Part shown: positions 33,088 to 43,156 of the stretch, piece after piece
Layout: every line of letters starts with the position of its first letter
Position numbering within the stretch: the stretch's first letter is position 1
NCBI RefSeq assembly: GCF_900110575.1
Contig: NZ_FOEF01000021.1
Span: 1-64,000 of the forward strand
Reading direction: 5' to 3'
Length of the DNA stretch: 64,000 nt
DNA from: Amycolatopsis saalfeldensis
GTDB taxonomy: Bacteria > Actinomycetota > Actinomycetes > Mycobacteriales > Pseudonocardiaceae
Made by a program: the position numbers and the translations under genes
Notes under the pieces: generated by a model
Seen by the model: only the letters and a program-made list of their open reading frames with translations
The model's database searches: none
What the model was told of the DNA's origin: nothing

Positions 33088-34466
33088 CAGTCCTGCTCGC
33101 CCACCGTGACGTCGCCGAGCGCGGTGAGCTTCGGGGCCAGCAGGTCCGCGTCGCCCACGACCACGCCGGTGAACCGCTTGGGCGCGAAGAAGTCCAGCGC
33201 CGCCTGCGCGACCTCCTCCTCCGTCACCGCCGCGACCCGTGCCGGGTGCTCCTGCAGCCACTCGACGCCGAGGCCGGTCGACGCGAGCGCCATCACCTGC
33301 CCGGCCAGGCCGGACTGCGAGGACGTCGAGGTGAGCAGCGAGCCGATCGCGTACTGCCGCACCGACTCGACCTCCTCGCCGGTCGGCGGCACCAGGCCGA
33401 GGCGGCCCAGCTCGTAACGCGTCTCGAGCAGCGCCGCGGCGGTCACCTCGTTGGCCGTGTCGGCGTCGACGTTCACCGTCGCGTTCTGGTCGGTGAACTC
33501 GAAGCCGGAATGCGCGCCGTACGTGTAACCCTTGTCCTCGCGGATGTTCTCCACCAGACGCGAGGAGAAGTAGCCGCCGTACGCCAGGTTCGCCAGCTGC
33601 ACCGCGGCGTAACGCGGGTCGGTGCGGGGCACCGTCTGCGCGGACAGCCGGATCTGCGACTGGACGGCGCCGGCGCGCGGCACCAGCAGCACGTTGCCGC
33701 CGGTCAGCTCGGGCAGCGCGGGCAGCCGCGGCGCGGAGCGGTCCGACGCCCAGCCGCCGAGCGCGCGCTCGAGGTCGCCCGGCACGGTCTGCGGGTCGAT
33801 GTCGCCGACGATCACCAGCACGGAACCGCGCGGCAGCACCGAAGCCGCGTGCAGCGCCCGCACCCGCTCCGGCGTCACCACCTCCACGTCGGAGGCCTCC
33901 GGCACCTCGCGGGTGGCCGGGTGGTCGCCGTAACGCTGCTTCTGCAACGCCTCACGCGCGATCGTGCGCGGCTGCGTGCGCGAGACCGCGATGCGCTCGA
34001 TCAGCCGCTCACGCTCACGGCCCACCTCGGCGTCGGTGTACGCCGCGCCGGTGAACACGTCGCCGAGCACGTCGAGCAGCGTCGGCAGGCCGCTGGACAG
34101 CGCGGAACCGGTGACGTACAGGCGTTCCGGGTCGACGCCGGTGCCGAGGTCGCCGCCGATCAGCGCCAGCTCGGCGTCGATCTCGACCCGGTCGCGGCGC
34201 GCGGTGCCGGTGAGCAGGGTCTCCGCCAGCACCTCCGCGGTGGCCGGGTGCAGCTTGTCCTCGCCCGCGAACGGGATCCACACGCGGACCTCGACCAGCG
34301 GCACGGTCGCCTTGCGCACGGCCACCACCCGCAGGCCATTGCTCAGCGTGGTGTCCACATGAGACAGCTCGGTGGCCGAGGACTGCGACCCCAGCGGGGG
34401 CAGCGGGCGCGGCCCCGTGGCCGTGCGGCCGATCTCCGCCGCACTGCGATGCGTAGCCGAAGTCAC
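33087..34466 (-). CDS. M16 peptidase, non-catalytic partner subunit
   Basis: 459 residues with the two-lobed M16 fold, but the HxxEH zinc motif is replaced in WIPFAGEDKLHPATAEVLAE. The second half carries RLVENIREDKGYTYGAHSG, the Arg/Tyr-type substrate-binding segment that non-catalytic subunits contribute. It overlaps the catalytic subunit gene by GTGA. The two probably form a heterodimer, like mitochondrial processing peptidase or Sphingomonas heterodimeric M16B enzymes. Confidence 0.88.
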   Translation of the reverse strand: MTSATHRSAAEIGRTATGPRPLPPLGSQSSATELSHVDTTLSNGLRVVAVRKATVPLVEVRVWIPFAGEDKLHPATAEVLAETLLTGTARRDRVEIDAELALIGGDLGTGVDPERLYVTGSALSSGLPTLLDVLGDVFTGAAYTDAEVGRERERLIERIAVSRTQPRTIAREALQKQRYGDHPATREVPEASDVEVVTPERVRALHAASVLPRGSVLVIVGDIDPQTVPGDLERALGGWASDRSAPRLPALPELTGGNVLLVPRAGAVQSQIRLSAQTVPRTDPRYAAVQLANLAYGGYFSSRLVENIREDKGYTYGAHSGFEFTDQNATVNVDADTANEVTAAALLETRYELGRLGLVPPTGEEVESVRQYAIGSLLTSTSSQSGLAGQVMALASTGLGVEWLQEHPARVAAVTEEEVAQAALDFFAPKRFTGVVVGDADLLAPKLTALGDVTVGEQD

Positions 34467-35758
34467 TGTTCTTGAGTCCCTTCAGAGTTGGCCGGCTTCA
34501 CGACCAGCACGGCGCGCGAGTCCGGGCGCAGCGCCTTCGCCGCGGCCGACACCGCCTCGCCGGTGATCGCCGACATGCGGTCGGCCAGCCGGTGCACCAG
34601 CGTCGCGTCGCCGTACAGCAGCTCGAACGCGCCGAAGGCCAGCGTGCGCGACACCAGCCGGTCGTGCTCCGAGTGCAGGCTCGCGGCCCAGCGCGCGGTG
34701 ACCTTCTTGAGTTCCTGCTCGTCCGGCGGCGTCGCCGCGAGCTTCTCCAGCTCCTCGTCGAGCGCGGCGAGCACGCGCTCGCGCGACACGTCCGGCGGGT
34801 GGATCGCGGTGATGGTGAACGTGTCCGGGTCGCGGGCCTCGAACGGGCCGAACAGCCCGGCGCCCGCGCCGATGTCGACCACCAGCGGCTCGCGGTGCAC
34901 CAGCCGCTGCTGCAGCCGGGAGCCGTCGCCGTCGGTCAGCACGCTGGCGAGCACCAGGTACGCGAGGTAGCCGTCGAGGTCGTTGATCGGGTCCGGCATG
35001 CGGTAGCCGACGGCGAGCGCGGGCAGCGGCGCGTGCGCGTCCTGGTGCTCCCCGTACAGCTCGCTGGTGGGCGCGGGCTCGGCGAACGAGCGGCGCGGCG
35101 GCGCTGGCCGGTGCGGGACGTCGCCGAAGTGCTTCTCGATCAGCGCTTTGGCGTTCTCCACCTCGAAGTCGCCGGCGACGGTGAGCACCGCGTTCGCCGG
35201 GGAGTAGAAGGTGTCGAAGAACGCCGCGCAGTCCTCCAGGGTGGCGCCCTCGAGGTCCTCGAACGCGCCGTAACCGTCATGGGCGTTCGCGAAAGTGTTG
35301 TACAGCACCGGCGGGAGCAGGATCCACGGGAAGCCGCCGTACGGCCGGTTCCGCACGTTGAGGCGGATCTCCTCCTTGACGACCTCGATCTGGTTCGCCA
35401 GGTTCTCCGCGGTCAGCTTCGGCGCGCGCATGCGGTCGGCCTCGAGGAACAGCGCGCGCTCGAGCGCCGCCGACGGCAGCACCTCGAAGTAGTCCGTGTA
35501 ATCCGGGTGGGTGGACCCGTTGAAGGTCCCGCCGCTGGATTGCACGTGCCGGAAGTGGGCGAGCTTCTCCAGGCTCTCGCTGCCCTGGAACATCAGGTGC
35601 TCGAAGAGGTGCGCGAACCCCGTCAGCCCCTCCGGCTCGGAACGGAAGCCCACGTCGTAGTGCACGCTGACCCCGACAACCGGCGCGGTCGGGTCCGGGG
35701 CGAGCACCACGCGCAGACCGTTGTCGGTGGTGAAGCGGACGAGTTCGGGATCGGCCAT
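34463..35758 (-). CDS. M16 zinc metallopeptidase, catalytic subunit
   Basis: 431 residues. Inverted zinc motif HLFEH at 50-54 within GFAHLFEHLMFQGSE. The C-terminal lobe lacks the strong Arg/Tyr motif found in its partner. Degrades oligopeptides or processes small proteins; the substrate is unknown. First gene of the M16-M16-NudC operon. ATG preceded by GGTGGGGGC. A TAGGGT -10 (35765-35770) lies 6 nt before the start, so the mRNA may be leaderless or have a minimal leader. Confidence 0.9.
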   Translation of the reverse strand: MADPELVRFTTDNGLRVVLAPDPTAPVVGVSVHYDVGFRSEPEGLTGFAHLFEHLMFQGSESLEKLAHFRHVQSSGGTFNGSTHPDYTDYFEVLPSAALERALFLEADRMRAPKLTAENLANQIEVVKEEIRLNVRNRPYGGFPWILLPPVLYNTFANAHDGYGAFEDLEGATLEDCAAFFDTFYSPANAVLTVAGDFEVENAKALIEKHFGDVPHRPAPPRRSFAEPAPTSELYGEHQDAHAPLPALAVGYRMPDPINDLDGYLAYLVLASVLTDGDGSRLQQRLVHREPLVVDIGAGAGLFGPFEARDPDTFTITAIHPPDVSRERVLAALDEELEKLAATPPDEQELKKVTARWAASLHSEHDRLVSRTLAFGAFELLYGDATLVHRLADRMSAITGEAVSAAAKALRPDSRAVLVVKPANSEGTQEQ

Positions 35759-35767
35759 GCCCCCACC

Positions 35768-37357
35768 CTACGCAGGCGCGGGGTCCCTCGGTGCGTCCGG
35801 TCGGATGCCTCTCACCTCGTGGTCCGCCGACGCGAACGCGGCCACCAATGCGGTCGCGAAACCGCTGGTCGCGGCCACCGCGGCCGGGCCTTCGGCGGCC
35901 GTCCCGTACCAGTACGCCTGTGGCGAACGGCCGGGCGCCGCGAAGGCCGCCACCCACTGGTCGGCTTCGCCGAGAGCCAGTGCGTACGGGAGGGCCCGGG
36001 AGAAGAGCAGCTCGCGATCCGCGGCGGTGAGACGCGCGGGGTCCGGCGCGGCCAGCCGGGCGCGCAGGCCGAGCAGGCGGCGGCGTAGAAGCAGGCCCGA
36101 CGTGGTCCGCGCCGGGAGCAAACGGGCACCGAGCGAGAGCACTACGCCGCAGGCAATCACCACGAGGCCGAGCTGGGCGTAACCGACGGTGAAGGTGAGC
36201 AGCACCGTCAGAAACACGCCATACAGGCTCAGTCGCGCACCGGCTCGTGACAGCTTCGCGCCGCGCCGGGAGAGCCAGCGGCGACGGACGACGTCAGCCA
36301 GCACGCCCGTCTGGAAAGAGTGCAGGGACGACACCTTCACCGACTCACCCGGCAGCACGGCCTCGTACACCGCGCGCTCGAACCGGCCCAGCTGCTCGTC
36401 TGGCGGATTCCGGCGGACGAGCACCCAGTCGCGCGGCCCGTCTTCGCTGACCCAGATGTAGTTCCGCACGCACAGGTCCAGCACGGTCGCCGCGAGGTCG
36501 ACGGCGCCGGCGCGGCCGGTGAGCAGCGGTCCGACGTGGCCGGGCAGCACGCCGTCCGGTGAGGAGAACTGGCCGTCCGACAGCAGGTCCACCGGCAGCG
36601 GGACGGCGGGCGCGGCGTCACGGCGGCGCAGGAAACCCACCAACGCCAGCGCCGCCAGCAGCAGTACCGCGAAGGCGCCCCACGCCCACCACACCGGGGC
36701 CGACGCCGAGATCGCGCCCGCCACGGTCTTCGCCGGCACCAGCCGCTCGGTGACCGGCACGGTGCCGCCGGGCAGTTCGGCCGTCAGCTCCACGCGCTGG
36801 CCCGCGGCGAGGTTCGGCACCGAGACCCGGGTGAGCCCGGAGTGGTCGATCTGCGCGGCCCCGCACGGGCTGACCGTCCCGGGTGGACCGGCGAGGCAGC
36901 TCAGCGCGTCCGGCACGCTCGGCGCGGCGAACGTCGCCCGCACCAGCTCCAGCCGCGTGTCCCAGCCGCCGGCGAGGTCCCACGTGACCCGCTCGACGCC
37001 ACGGCCGGCGCCGACCGCACCGTCCACCGTGTACTGGACGATCGAGGTGCCGCCGCGCAGGTCCAGGGTCACGGCGTCGGCCGAGGTCTCGGAGCTGCCC
37101 GCGCCCTCGATGCTCAGGTCCCGGACGGTGAGCAGGCGATCCTGGTTGTCGTCGGCCGGCGCGCGCAGGGCGATGCGCCGGGTCATCGAGGTGCCTTCGG
37201 GCACGGAGACGGCCTCGGTGACCGACAGGCTGCCGTCGCGCTGCACCTTCAGCGTGACCTCCGCGCTCTGCGGCAACGCGGGCAGATCCTGCGCGAACGC
37301 GGCCGGGGTGAGGGCCAGCAGCAGCGCCGGTACCACCAGGAAAACGGTGCGCCTCAT
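35768..37357 (-). CDS. DUF2207 membrane protein
   Basis: 529 residues. Signal peptide (MRRTVFLVVPALLLALTPAA then FAQ), an extracellular beta-rich DUF2207 domain (about 30-220), a membrane helix near 235, a cytoplasmic stretch and two more helices near 400, then a soluble C-terminus. Function is unknown. It is a tandem paralogue of the next gene and overlaps it by ATGA. Both share TVDGAV, TERLV-like and FTVGYA segments. Confidence 0.8.
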   Translation of the reverse strand: MRRTVFLVVPALLLALTPAAFAQDLPALPQSAEVTLKVQRDGSLSVTEAVSVPEGTSMTRRIALRAPADDNQDRLLTVRDLSIEGAGSSETSADAVTLDLRGGTSIVQYTVDGAVGAGRGVERVTWDLAGGWDTRLELVRATFAAPSVPDALSCLAGPPGTVSPCGAAQIDHSGLTRVSVPNLAAGQRVELTAELPGGTVPVTERLVPAKTVAGAISASAPVWWAWGAFAVLLLAALALVGFLRRRDAAPAVPLPVDLLSDGQFSSPDGVLPGHVGPLLTGRAGAVDLAATVLDLCVRNYIWVSEDGPRDWVLVRRNPPDEQLGRFERAVYEAVLPGESVKVSSLHSFQTGVLADVVRRRWLSRRGAKLSRAGARLSLYGVFLTVLLTFTVGYAQLGLVVIACGVVLSLGARLLPARTTSGLLLRRRLLGLRARLAAPDPARLTAADRELLFSRALPYALALGEADQWVAAFAAPGRSPQAYWYGTAAEGPAAVAATSGFATALVAAFASADHEVRGIRPDAPRDPAPA

Positions 37358-38616
37358 GCGAACTCCAGCGCGCGACGGCGTTCGGACAGGGCGAGGACGC
37401 CGTCCAGCGCGGCGGCGAGGGCTTCGTCGTCGGGTCTGGGCGGGGCGGCGAGTGTCCGCCCGCGCGCGGTGCGGCGGGGCAGGCTCGGCGCGGCGGCGAC
37501 CAGCGCGAGACCGGCGACGACCACCGCGACTCCCAGCAGCGCGTACCCGACGGTGAAGGTGAGCACGACCATCGCGACCAAGCCCAGCGCGATCAGGCCG
37601 AGGCCACTTCGCCGTGCGCGGCCGGGCAAGCGGGACAGCCAGCCTTCGCGGACGGCGTCGGCCAGCAGGCGGCCGCGCAACGCCGTGGGGTCGAGCGCGC
37701 GGACCTCCGACAGCCGGGGCACGTCGAACGCCGCGAGCACGGTGCGTTCGAAGTCCCGCAGTCCGTCGCCTTCGCCGCGGGTGACGAGCCAGTCGGCACC
37801 GTCCGTTTCGGCAAAGCGCAGGTGACCGCGAGAGGCCAGGTCGAACGCCGTGCCGGAGAGGTCGAGACGGTCTTCGGCAACTATCGCGGCGTACGCGGGT
37901 GGGACGACGGTGGTCGCGGTTGTGGTCCGGTCCCGGCGGCGCAGCCACCAGACGGCGAGCGCGCCGAGCAACAGCAGGACCACCAGGACGCCTAGCCCCA
38001 CGGCCGTCAGCGGGCCGAAGACGAAGGCCGCGGCGACCGTCGAGACCGGGACGAACCGGGCGTTGGCGGGCAGCGCCCCGGCCGGGAGGCGCACGGCGAG
38101 GTCGATGCGGTCGCCCCGGGCGAGGCCGTCCTGCTCGACGCGGACCACACCCTGGTCGCCGATCTCGGAGAACGTGCACTGCCGCGCGGATCCGGGCGAG
38201 CCGGCGAAACAGTCCGCAGTGGACATTCCGGGCACGGGCGGGGTGAAGGCGGCGGTCACGCGGGCCAAGCCGGCGTCCCAGCCGCCGGTGACCTGCCAGC
38301 GCAGCTGGCCGGCGTCGTCGACCGCACCGTCCACTGTGTACGTCAGGGTGGCGGGGCCGCCGTCGAAGGCCGCCACCACGCCGTCGGCGCCGGTTTCGAC
38401 GTGGCCACCGGTGATGCGGACGTTGTCCACGGCGTAGACGCGGTCCTGCTCCTCGGTGGCGGGCACCCGCAGCGGGATCCGGTGGACGGCGGGCCCGCTG
38501 GTGGTGACCCGTTCGGTCACGGTGAGCGAGCCGTTCCGCGCGGCCGTCACCGCGACGTCGTCGGTCACCCCGCCGGACGGCGCGAGCACCAGCGCCACGG
38601 CCAGTTCGGTCAGCAC
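37354..38616 (-). CDS. DUF2207 membrane protein (paralogue)
   Basis: 420 residues from GTG. Short signal sequence, extracellular DUF2207 domain (about 20-190), a membrane helix near 200-220 and a cytoplasmic part with two helices near 350-390. Same domain order as the neighbouring gene, so the pair arose by duplication. Located beside the RDD gene in the MoxR/DUF58 neighbourhood. A cell-envelope role is plausible but unproven. Confidence 0.8.
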   Translation of the reverse strand: MLTELAVALVLAPSGGVTDDVAVTAARNGSLTVTERVTTSGPAVHRIPLRVPATEEQDRVYAVDNVRITGGHVETGADGVVAAFDGGPATLTYTVDGAVDDAGQLRWQVTGGWDAGLARVTAAFTPPVPGMSTADCFAGSPGSARQCTFSEIGDQGVVRVEQDGLARGDRIDLAVRLPAGALPANARFVPVSTVAAAFVFGPLTAVGLGVLVVLLLLGALAVWWLRRRDRTTTATTVVPPAYAAIVAEDRLDLSGTAFDLASRGHLRFAETDGADWLVTRGEGDGLRDFERTVLAAFDVPRLSEVRALDPTALRGRLLADAVREGWLSRLPGRARRSGLGLIALGLVAMVVLTFTVGYALLGVAVVVAGLALVAAAPSLPRRTARGRTLAAPPRPDDEALAAALDGVLALSERRRALEFA

Positions 38617-38638
38617 GGCGACAGCGTAGAGCCCCCGG

Positions 38639-39496
38639 TCAGCTTGGTGGGGTGAACGGGTTCTCCGGTTCGGCGCGCGGCGGCTCCGGCACGGGCTGAG
38701 GTGCGTGAGCCGGTTGCGGCGCGGGGCGCCCGTACGCCGGAGCGAACCGGGCCTGGTCGCGGTTGCGGCGTTCCGCCAGCACGGCCTGAAGGAAGGTCCA
38801 CGGCGGCATCCCGTACGGAAGCGCCACCCCGACAGCGTTCGCCACCTGGTACGCGAGCCCCTGGCCGAGCGACGCGGCCGCTTCCGGGCGCAGCTCGTGA
38901 TAGCGGCCCAGGAACTGGCGGGACGCCAGCGCCAGGTCGTCGGGCAGGCGGCTGAGGTCCAGCTGCGAGGCCCACGCCTCCAGACCCGGCGGCATCACGA
39001 CGTACGCCTGCGCACTGTGCGGCACCCGCTCGCGGATCACCAGCGTGCCGGCCAGGAAGTCGCCGACACGACGGCCGTCCGACGAAGCCAGCGAGACGAT
39101 CACGGCCACCGCGCCCAGGAAACCCAGTGCCCAGAAGTCCACGAAGAACCCGGCCAGCGCGCGGGTCAGCGCGTGGCGGAAGCGGATCGGGCCGCCGTCG
39201 AGGCGAACCACGCGCAGGCCCAGCGCCAGCTTGCCGAGTGAGCGGCCGCGGCTGAGCGTCTCGAACAGCACCGGGTAGCCGATCACGATCAGCACGAACA
39301 GCGTGAGCAGGAGGGCGACCGTCAGCGACGAGTCGGCGCTGGGCATGGCGAACACCAGCACCAGCACGGCGATCAGCAGCAGCGCGCCCTGCACGAGGAC
39401 GTCGAGCAGCATCGCGACCCCGCGGCTGGCGAGCTTGGCCACCCGCAGGTCCAGCACCACGGCTTCGCCGGTGACGAGATCGGACTCTTCCTGCAC
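38639..39496 (-). CDS. RDD-family membrane protein
   Basis: 285 residues. RDD domain (about 18-160) with RVAKLASRGVAMLLDVL, SRGRSLGKLALGLRVV and several helices, then a hydrophilic Pro-rich tail. RDD proteins are membrane proteins of uncertain transport role. Divergent from the SpoIIM-like gene, as Rv3695 and Rv3694c are. GTG start with TAGACT 6 nt upstream and no ribosome binding site, so leaderless. Confidence 0.88.
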   Translation of the reverse strand: MQEESDLVTGEAVVLDLRVAKLASRGVAMLLDVLVQGALLLIAVLVLVFAMPSADSSLTVALLLTLFVLIVIGYPVLFETLSRGRSLGKLALGLRVVRLDGGPIRFRHALTRALAGFFVDFWALGFLGAVAVIVSLASSDGRRVGDFLAGTLVIRERVPHSAQAYVVMPPGLEAWASQLDLSRLPDDLALASRQFLGRYHELRPEAAASLGQGLAYQVANAVGVALPYGMPPWTFLQAVLAERRNRDQARFAPAYGRPAPQPAHAPQPVPEPPRAEPENPFTPPS

Positions 39497-39502
39497 CGGG
39501 TC

Positions 39503-39508
39503 AGTCTA
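39503..39508 (-). promoter_or_regulatory. Leaderless -10 (TAGACT) of the RDD gene
   Basis: Minus-strand TAGACT ends 6 nt before the GTG at 39496. The -35 is weak. Confidence 0.5.
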
Positions 39509-39548
39509 GTGAGCCCTAGGCTGGGGTTCAGCGAAACGGAGGTGACAG

Positions 39549-40553
39549 GTGGACGTCGACGTCTTCGTCGCGGCGCACAGCGCGGAGTGGTCGCGGCTCG
39601 GTGAGCTCGTGCGCCGCCGCCGGCTCAGCGGCGCCGAGGCGGACGAGCTGGTGACGCTGTATCAGCGCACGGCCACGCACCTGTCAATCATCCGCTCGAC
39701 GGCGCCGGACCCGGCCCTGCTCGCGCGCCTGTCCGCGCTGGTGGCGCGGGCGCGCTCGGCGGTCACGGGCTCGCACAGCCCGGCGTGGCGCGAGGTGGCG
39801 CTGTTCTTCACCCGCCGGTTCCCCGCCGCGGTTTACCTGAGCCGGCGCTGGTGGATTCCCGCCGCGCTGGCTTCGGTGGCGCTGATGGCGGTGCTCGGCG
39901 TGTGGATCGCGGGCGACCCGCAGGTCCGCGCGTCGCTGATCTCCCCGGACGAGGTCAAGGCGATGACCGCGCCCGGCGGCCAGTACGAGACGTACTACTC
40001 GACCGGGCCGGCGGCCTCGTTCGCGGCGAAGGTGTGGACGAACAACGCCTGGGTGGCCGCGACCTGCCTGTTCCTCGGCGTCGCGCTCGGCCTGCCGGTG
40101 ATCAGCGCGCTGTGGCTGAACTCGCTGAACGCGGGCGTCGCCATCGGCCTGATGTCCTCCGCCGGCCGCGGCGACGTGCTGCTCGGCCTGCTCCTGCCGC
40201 ACGGCCTGCTGGAGCTGACGGCCGTGTTCATCGCCGCGGGCACCGGCCTGAAACTCGGCTGGACGGTGATCGACCCCGGCCGCCGCTCCCGCAGCGCCGC
40301 ACTGGCCGAACAGGGCCGTTCCGTGGTGGTCATCGCGCTGGGGCTGGCGTGCGTGCTGCTGGTCTCGGGCGTGATCGAGGCCTTCGTGACGCCCTCGGGC
40401 TGGCCGACCTGGCTGCGCATCGGCATCGGCGCGGCGGTGGAACTGCTTTTCCTGACCTACGTCTTCACCCTCGGCCGCCGCGCCGCCCACGAAGGCGAGG
40501 TCGGCGACCTGGACACCCAACACACCGGCGACGCCCTGCCCGAAGCCGGCTAA
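39549..40553 (+). CDS. Stage II sporulation protein M-like membrane protein (DUF95)
   Basis: 334 residues. A soluble helical N-terminal part (about 1-85) precedes five or six membrane helices, with LNSLNAGVAIGL and LLLPHGLLELTAVFIAAGTG typical of the SpoIIM/DUF95 family. In non-sporulating actinobacteria these genes travel with MoxR and DUF58 genes, function unknown. GTG start with GGAGGTGA upstream. Its 3' end is duplicated downstream (see repeat 40531-41035). Confidence 0.88.
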   Translation: MDVDVFVAAHSAEWSRLGELVRRRRLSGAEADELVTLYQRTATHLSIIRSTAPDPALLARLSALVARARSAVTGSHSPAWREVALFFTRRFPAAVYLSRRWWIPAALASVALMAVLGVWIAGDPQVRASLISPDEVKAMTAPGGQYETYYSTGPAASFAAKVWTNNAWVAATCLFLGVALGLPVISALWLNSLNAGVAIGLMSSAGRGDVLLGLLLPHGLLELTAVFIAAGTGLKLGWTVIDPGRRSRSAALAEQGRSVVVIALGLACVLLVSGVIEAFVTPSGWPTWLRIGIGAAVELLFLTYVFTLGRRAAHEGEVGDLDTQHTGDALPEAG

Positions 40554-41035
40554 AGGCGTCCGGCGGCTTTGAGGGCCAGGTAACGGTCGGCCAAGGCTGG
40601 AGGCAGCTCCTCCGGCACGGCCACCCCGCGACGACCGAACCGAGCCACCGCAGACGCACACAACCATCGCCCGCTCCACCGCGGTGGCGTCGCCACGACC
40701 ACGCCCTGCCCGACCGGCTTGAGGACTAAGTAACGATCGGCCACGCCCGGGGCAGCTCCTCCGGCACAGCCACTCCACGCCGCCCGAGCCCAGCCACCCC
40801 AAACGCACACAACCATCACGCGCTCCACCGCCGCGGCGTCGCCGCAACCACACCATCACGACGCCCTGCCCGAAGCCGGTTGACCTACAACCGTCCGGCG
40901 GCTTTGAGGGCCAGGTAACGGTCGGCCAAGGCCGGGGGCAGCTCCTCCGGCACAGCATCCACCACCGCCACCCCACGCTGCCCGAGCCGAGCCACCGCGG
41001 ACGCACGCTCGGCCATCGCCCGCTCCGCCGCGGCA
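40531..41035. repeat. Three imperfect ~165-bp tandem copies of convergent gene ends
   Basis: Copies start at 40531, 40701 and 40861, each with ACGCCCTGCCCGA. The first two units are 170 and 160 bp. Each contains a copy of the SpoIIM-like gene 3' end and, on the minus strand, of the DUF58 gene 3' end. Shared blocks include GGTAACGGTCGGCCAAGGC and GGCAGCTCCTCCGGCAC. Copy 1 carries the functional end of the SpoIIM-like gene and copy 3 that of the DUF58 gene. Copy 2 is the most diverged. Confidence 0.88.
40550..40828 (-). pseudogene. Duplicated C-terminal fragment of the DUF58 gene
   Basis: An open frame whose last 30 residues (RRGVAVPEELPPALADRYLA then LKAAGRL) are nearly identical to the end of the DUF58 protein. 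The preceding part is a second, frame-altered copy (PGVADRYLVLKP). No upstream promoter or full domain is present. Its TAG overlaps the SpoIIM-like TAA, as expected if this was once the true convergent junction. Confidence 0.7.
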
Positions 41036-42177
41036 GCGTCGAACACCGCTTCGGCGTCGCCGCGGCCACGGGCCATCTCGGCGACGCGCGGGTCCGCCAC
41101 CGACGCGACGATCACCTCGTGCCGTGAAGTCAGCGAGCCCAGCACCGGGAACAAACCCTCCTCCAACGGCGCCGGGTCGAGACCCGTCAGCAGCACGACG
41201 AGAGCCCGGCGACGGGTGCGGCGCAGGACCTCCGCGACCATGCCGCGCGCGTCCGTCTCGACCAGCGACGGCTCCAACGGCGCCATCGCGTTCACCAGCG
41301 AAGGCAGCAGTGTGGTCGCCGAAGAGCCCTGCACCGCGGCGCGCAGGCGACGGTCGTACGCCAGCAGGTCCACTCGGTCGCCCGCGCGGGAAGCCAGCGC
41401 GGCCAGCAGCAGCGCCGCGTCCATCGCCGCGTCGAGTCGTGGGGCGTCGCCGACGCGGCCGGCCGAGACGCGGCCGGTGTCGAGGACCAGCACCAGGTGC
41501 CGGTCGCGCTCCGGGCGCCAGGTCCGCACCATCACGTCGGCCGCGCGGGCCGAGGCGCGCCAGTCGATCGAGCGCACGTCGTCGCCGATCACGTATTCGC
41601 GCAGCGAGTCGAATTCCGTGCCCTGGCCGCGGATCATCACCGCGTTGCGCCCGTCGAGCTGCTGCAGCCGCGCGAGCCGCGACGGCAGGTGCTTGCGGCT
41701 GTGGAACGGCGGCAGCACCCGCACCGACCACGGCACCTCGTGCGAGCCCTGCCGGGCCGCCAAACCCAAGGGCCCCACCGCGCGCACGGTCACGCGGACC
41801 GCGGGCCGGTCGCCGCGCCGCGTCGGCAGCAGGCGCGTGGTGAACGCGCGCCGCTCCCCCGATGGGACAGCGATCCGGTGCCGGTCGTCGGCCGCGGCGC
41901 TCGGCGGCCACGCGTCACGCAGCCACCCGCGCACCGCGCGCCGCCCGGGATTGGTGACGGTCAGCGTCACCTCGGCCGGTTCGCCCAGCCGCACGGAAGT
42001 CGTTCCAGCGCGCGAAAACCGCAGCGCGCGCACGCTGCCCGCGAGCACCAGGTCGGCCACCACCAGCACCAGCAGCGCCAGGAGCACGGCCGCCACGCCG
42101 GTGCCGGACGGCGCCAGCAGCCCGACCACCAGCGCGCCCAGCAGGGCCAGCAGCCCGAGCCGCCCGGTCAGCGCCAT
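40885..42177 (-). CDS. DUF58 domain protein
   Basis: 430 residues. Two N-terminal membrane helices (about 5-45), a beta-rich middle, the DUF58 signature GTEFDSLREYVIGDDVRSID then WRASAR, and a vWA-like domain with a DTGRVSAG MIDAS-like motif. DUF58 proteins act with MoxR AAA+ ATPases as possible chaperone or metal-insertion partners. ATG start 4 nt downstream of the moxR stop. Its 3' end has been copied twice downstream. Confidence 0.9.
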   Translation of the reverse strand: MALTGRLGLLALLGALVVGLLAPSGTGVAAVLLALLVLVVADLVLAGSVRALRFSRAGTTSVRLGEPAEVTLTVTNPGRRAVRGWLRDAWPPSAAADDRHRIAVPSGERRAFTTRLLPTRRGDRPAVRVTVRAVGPLGLAARQGSHEVPWSVRVLPPFHSRKHLPSRLARLQQLDGRNAVMIRGQGTEFDSLREYVIGDDVRSIDWRASARAADVMVRTWRPERDRHLVLVLDTGRVSAGRVGDAPRLDAAMDAALLLAALASRAGDRVDLLAYDRRLRAAVQGSSATTLLPSLVNAMAPLEPSLVETDARGMVAEVLRRTRRRALVVLLTGLDPAPLEEGLFPVLGSLTSRHEVIVASVADPRVAEMARGRGDAEAVFDAAAAERAMAERASAVARLGQRGVAVVDAVPEELPPALADRYLALKAAGRL

Positions 42178-42181
42178 CGGC

Positions 42182-43152
<971 letters not shown>

Positions 43153-43156
<4 letters not shown>

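Noticed and set aside
36244..38640. CRISPR-like reading of recurring TCCACTGTG/TCCACCGTG words
   Set aside because: The words are too short and irregularly spaced and fall on the conserved TVDGAV segment of the two DUF2207 paralogues.
40550..40828. Treating the minus-strand frame between SpoIIM and DUF58 genes as a real gene
   Set aside because: It is made of duplicated DUF58 C-terminal pieces joined out of order and lacks any promoter or complete domain.
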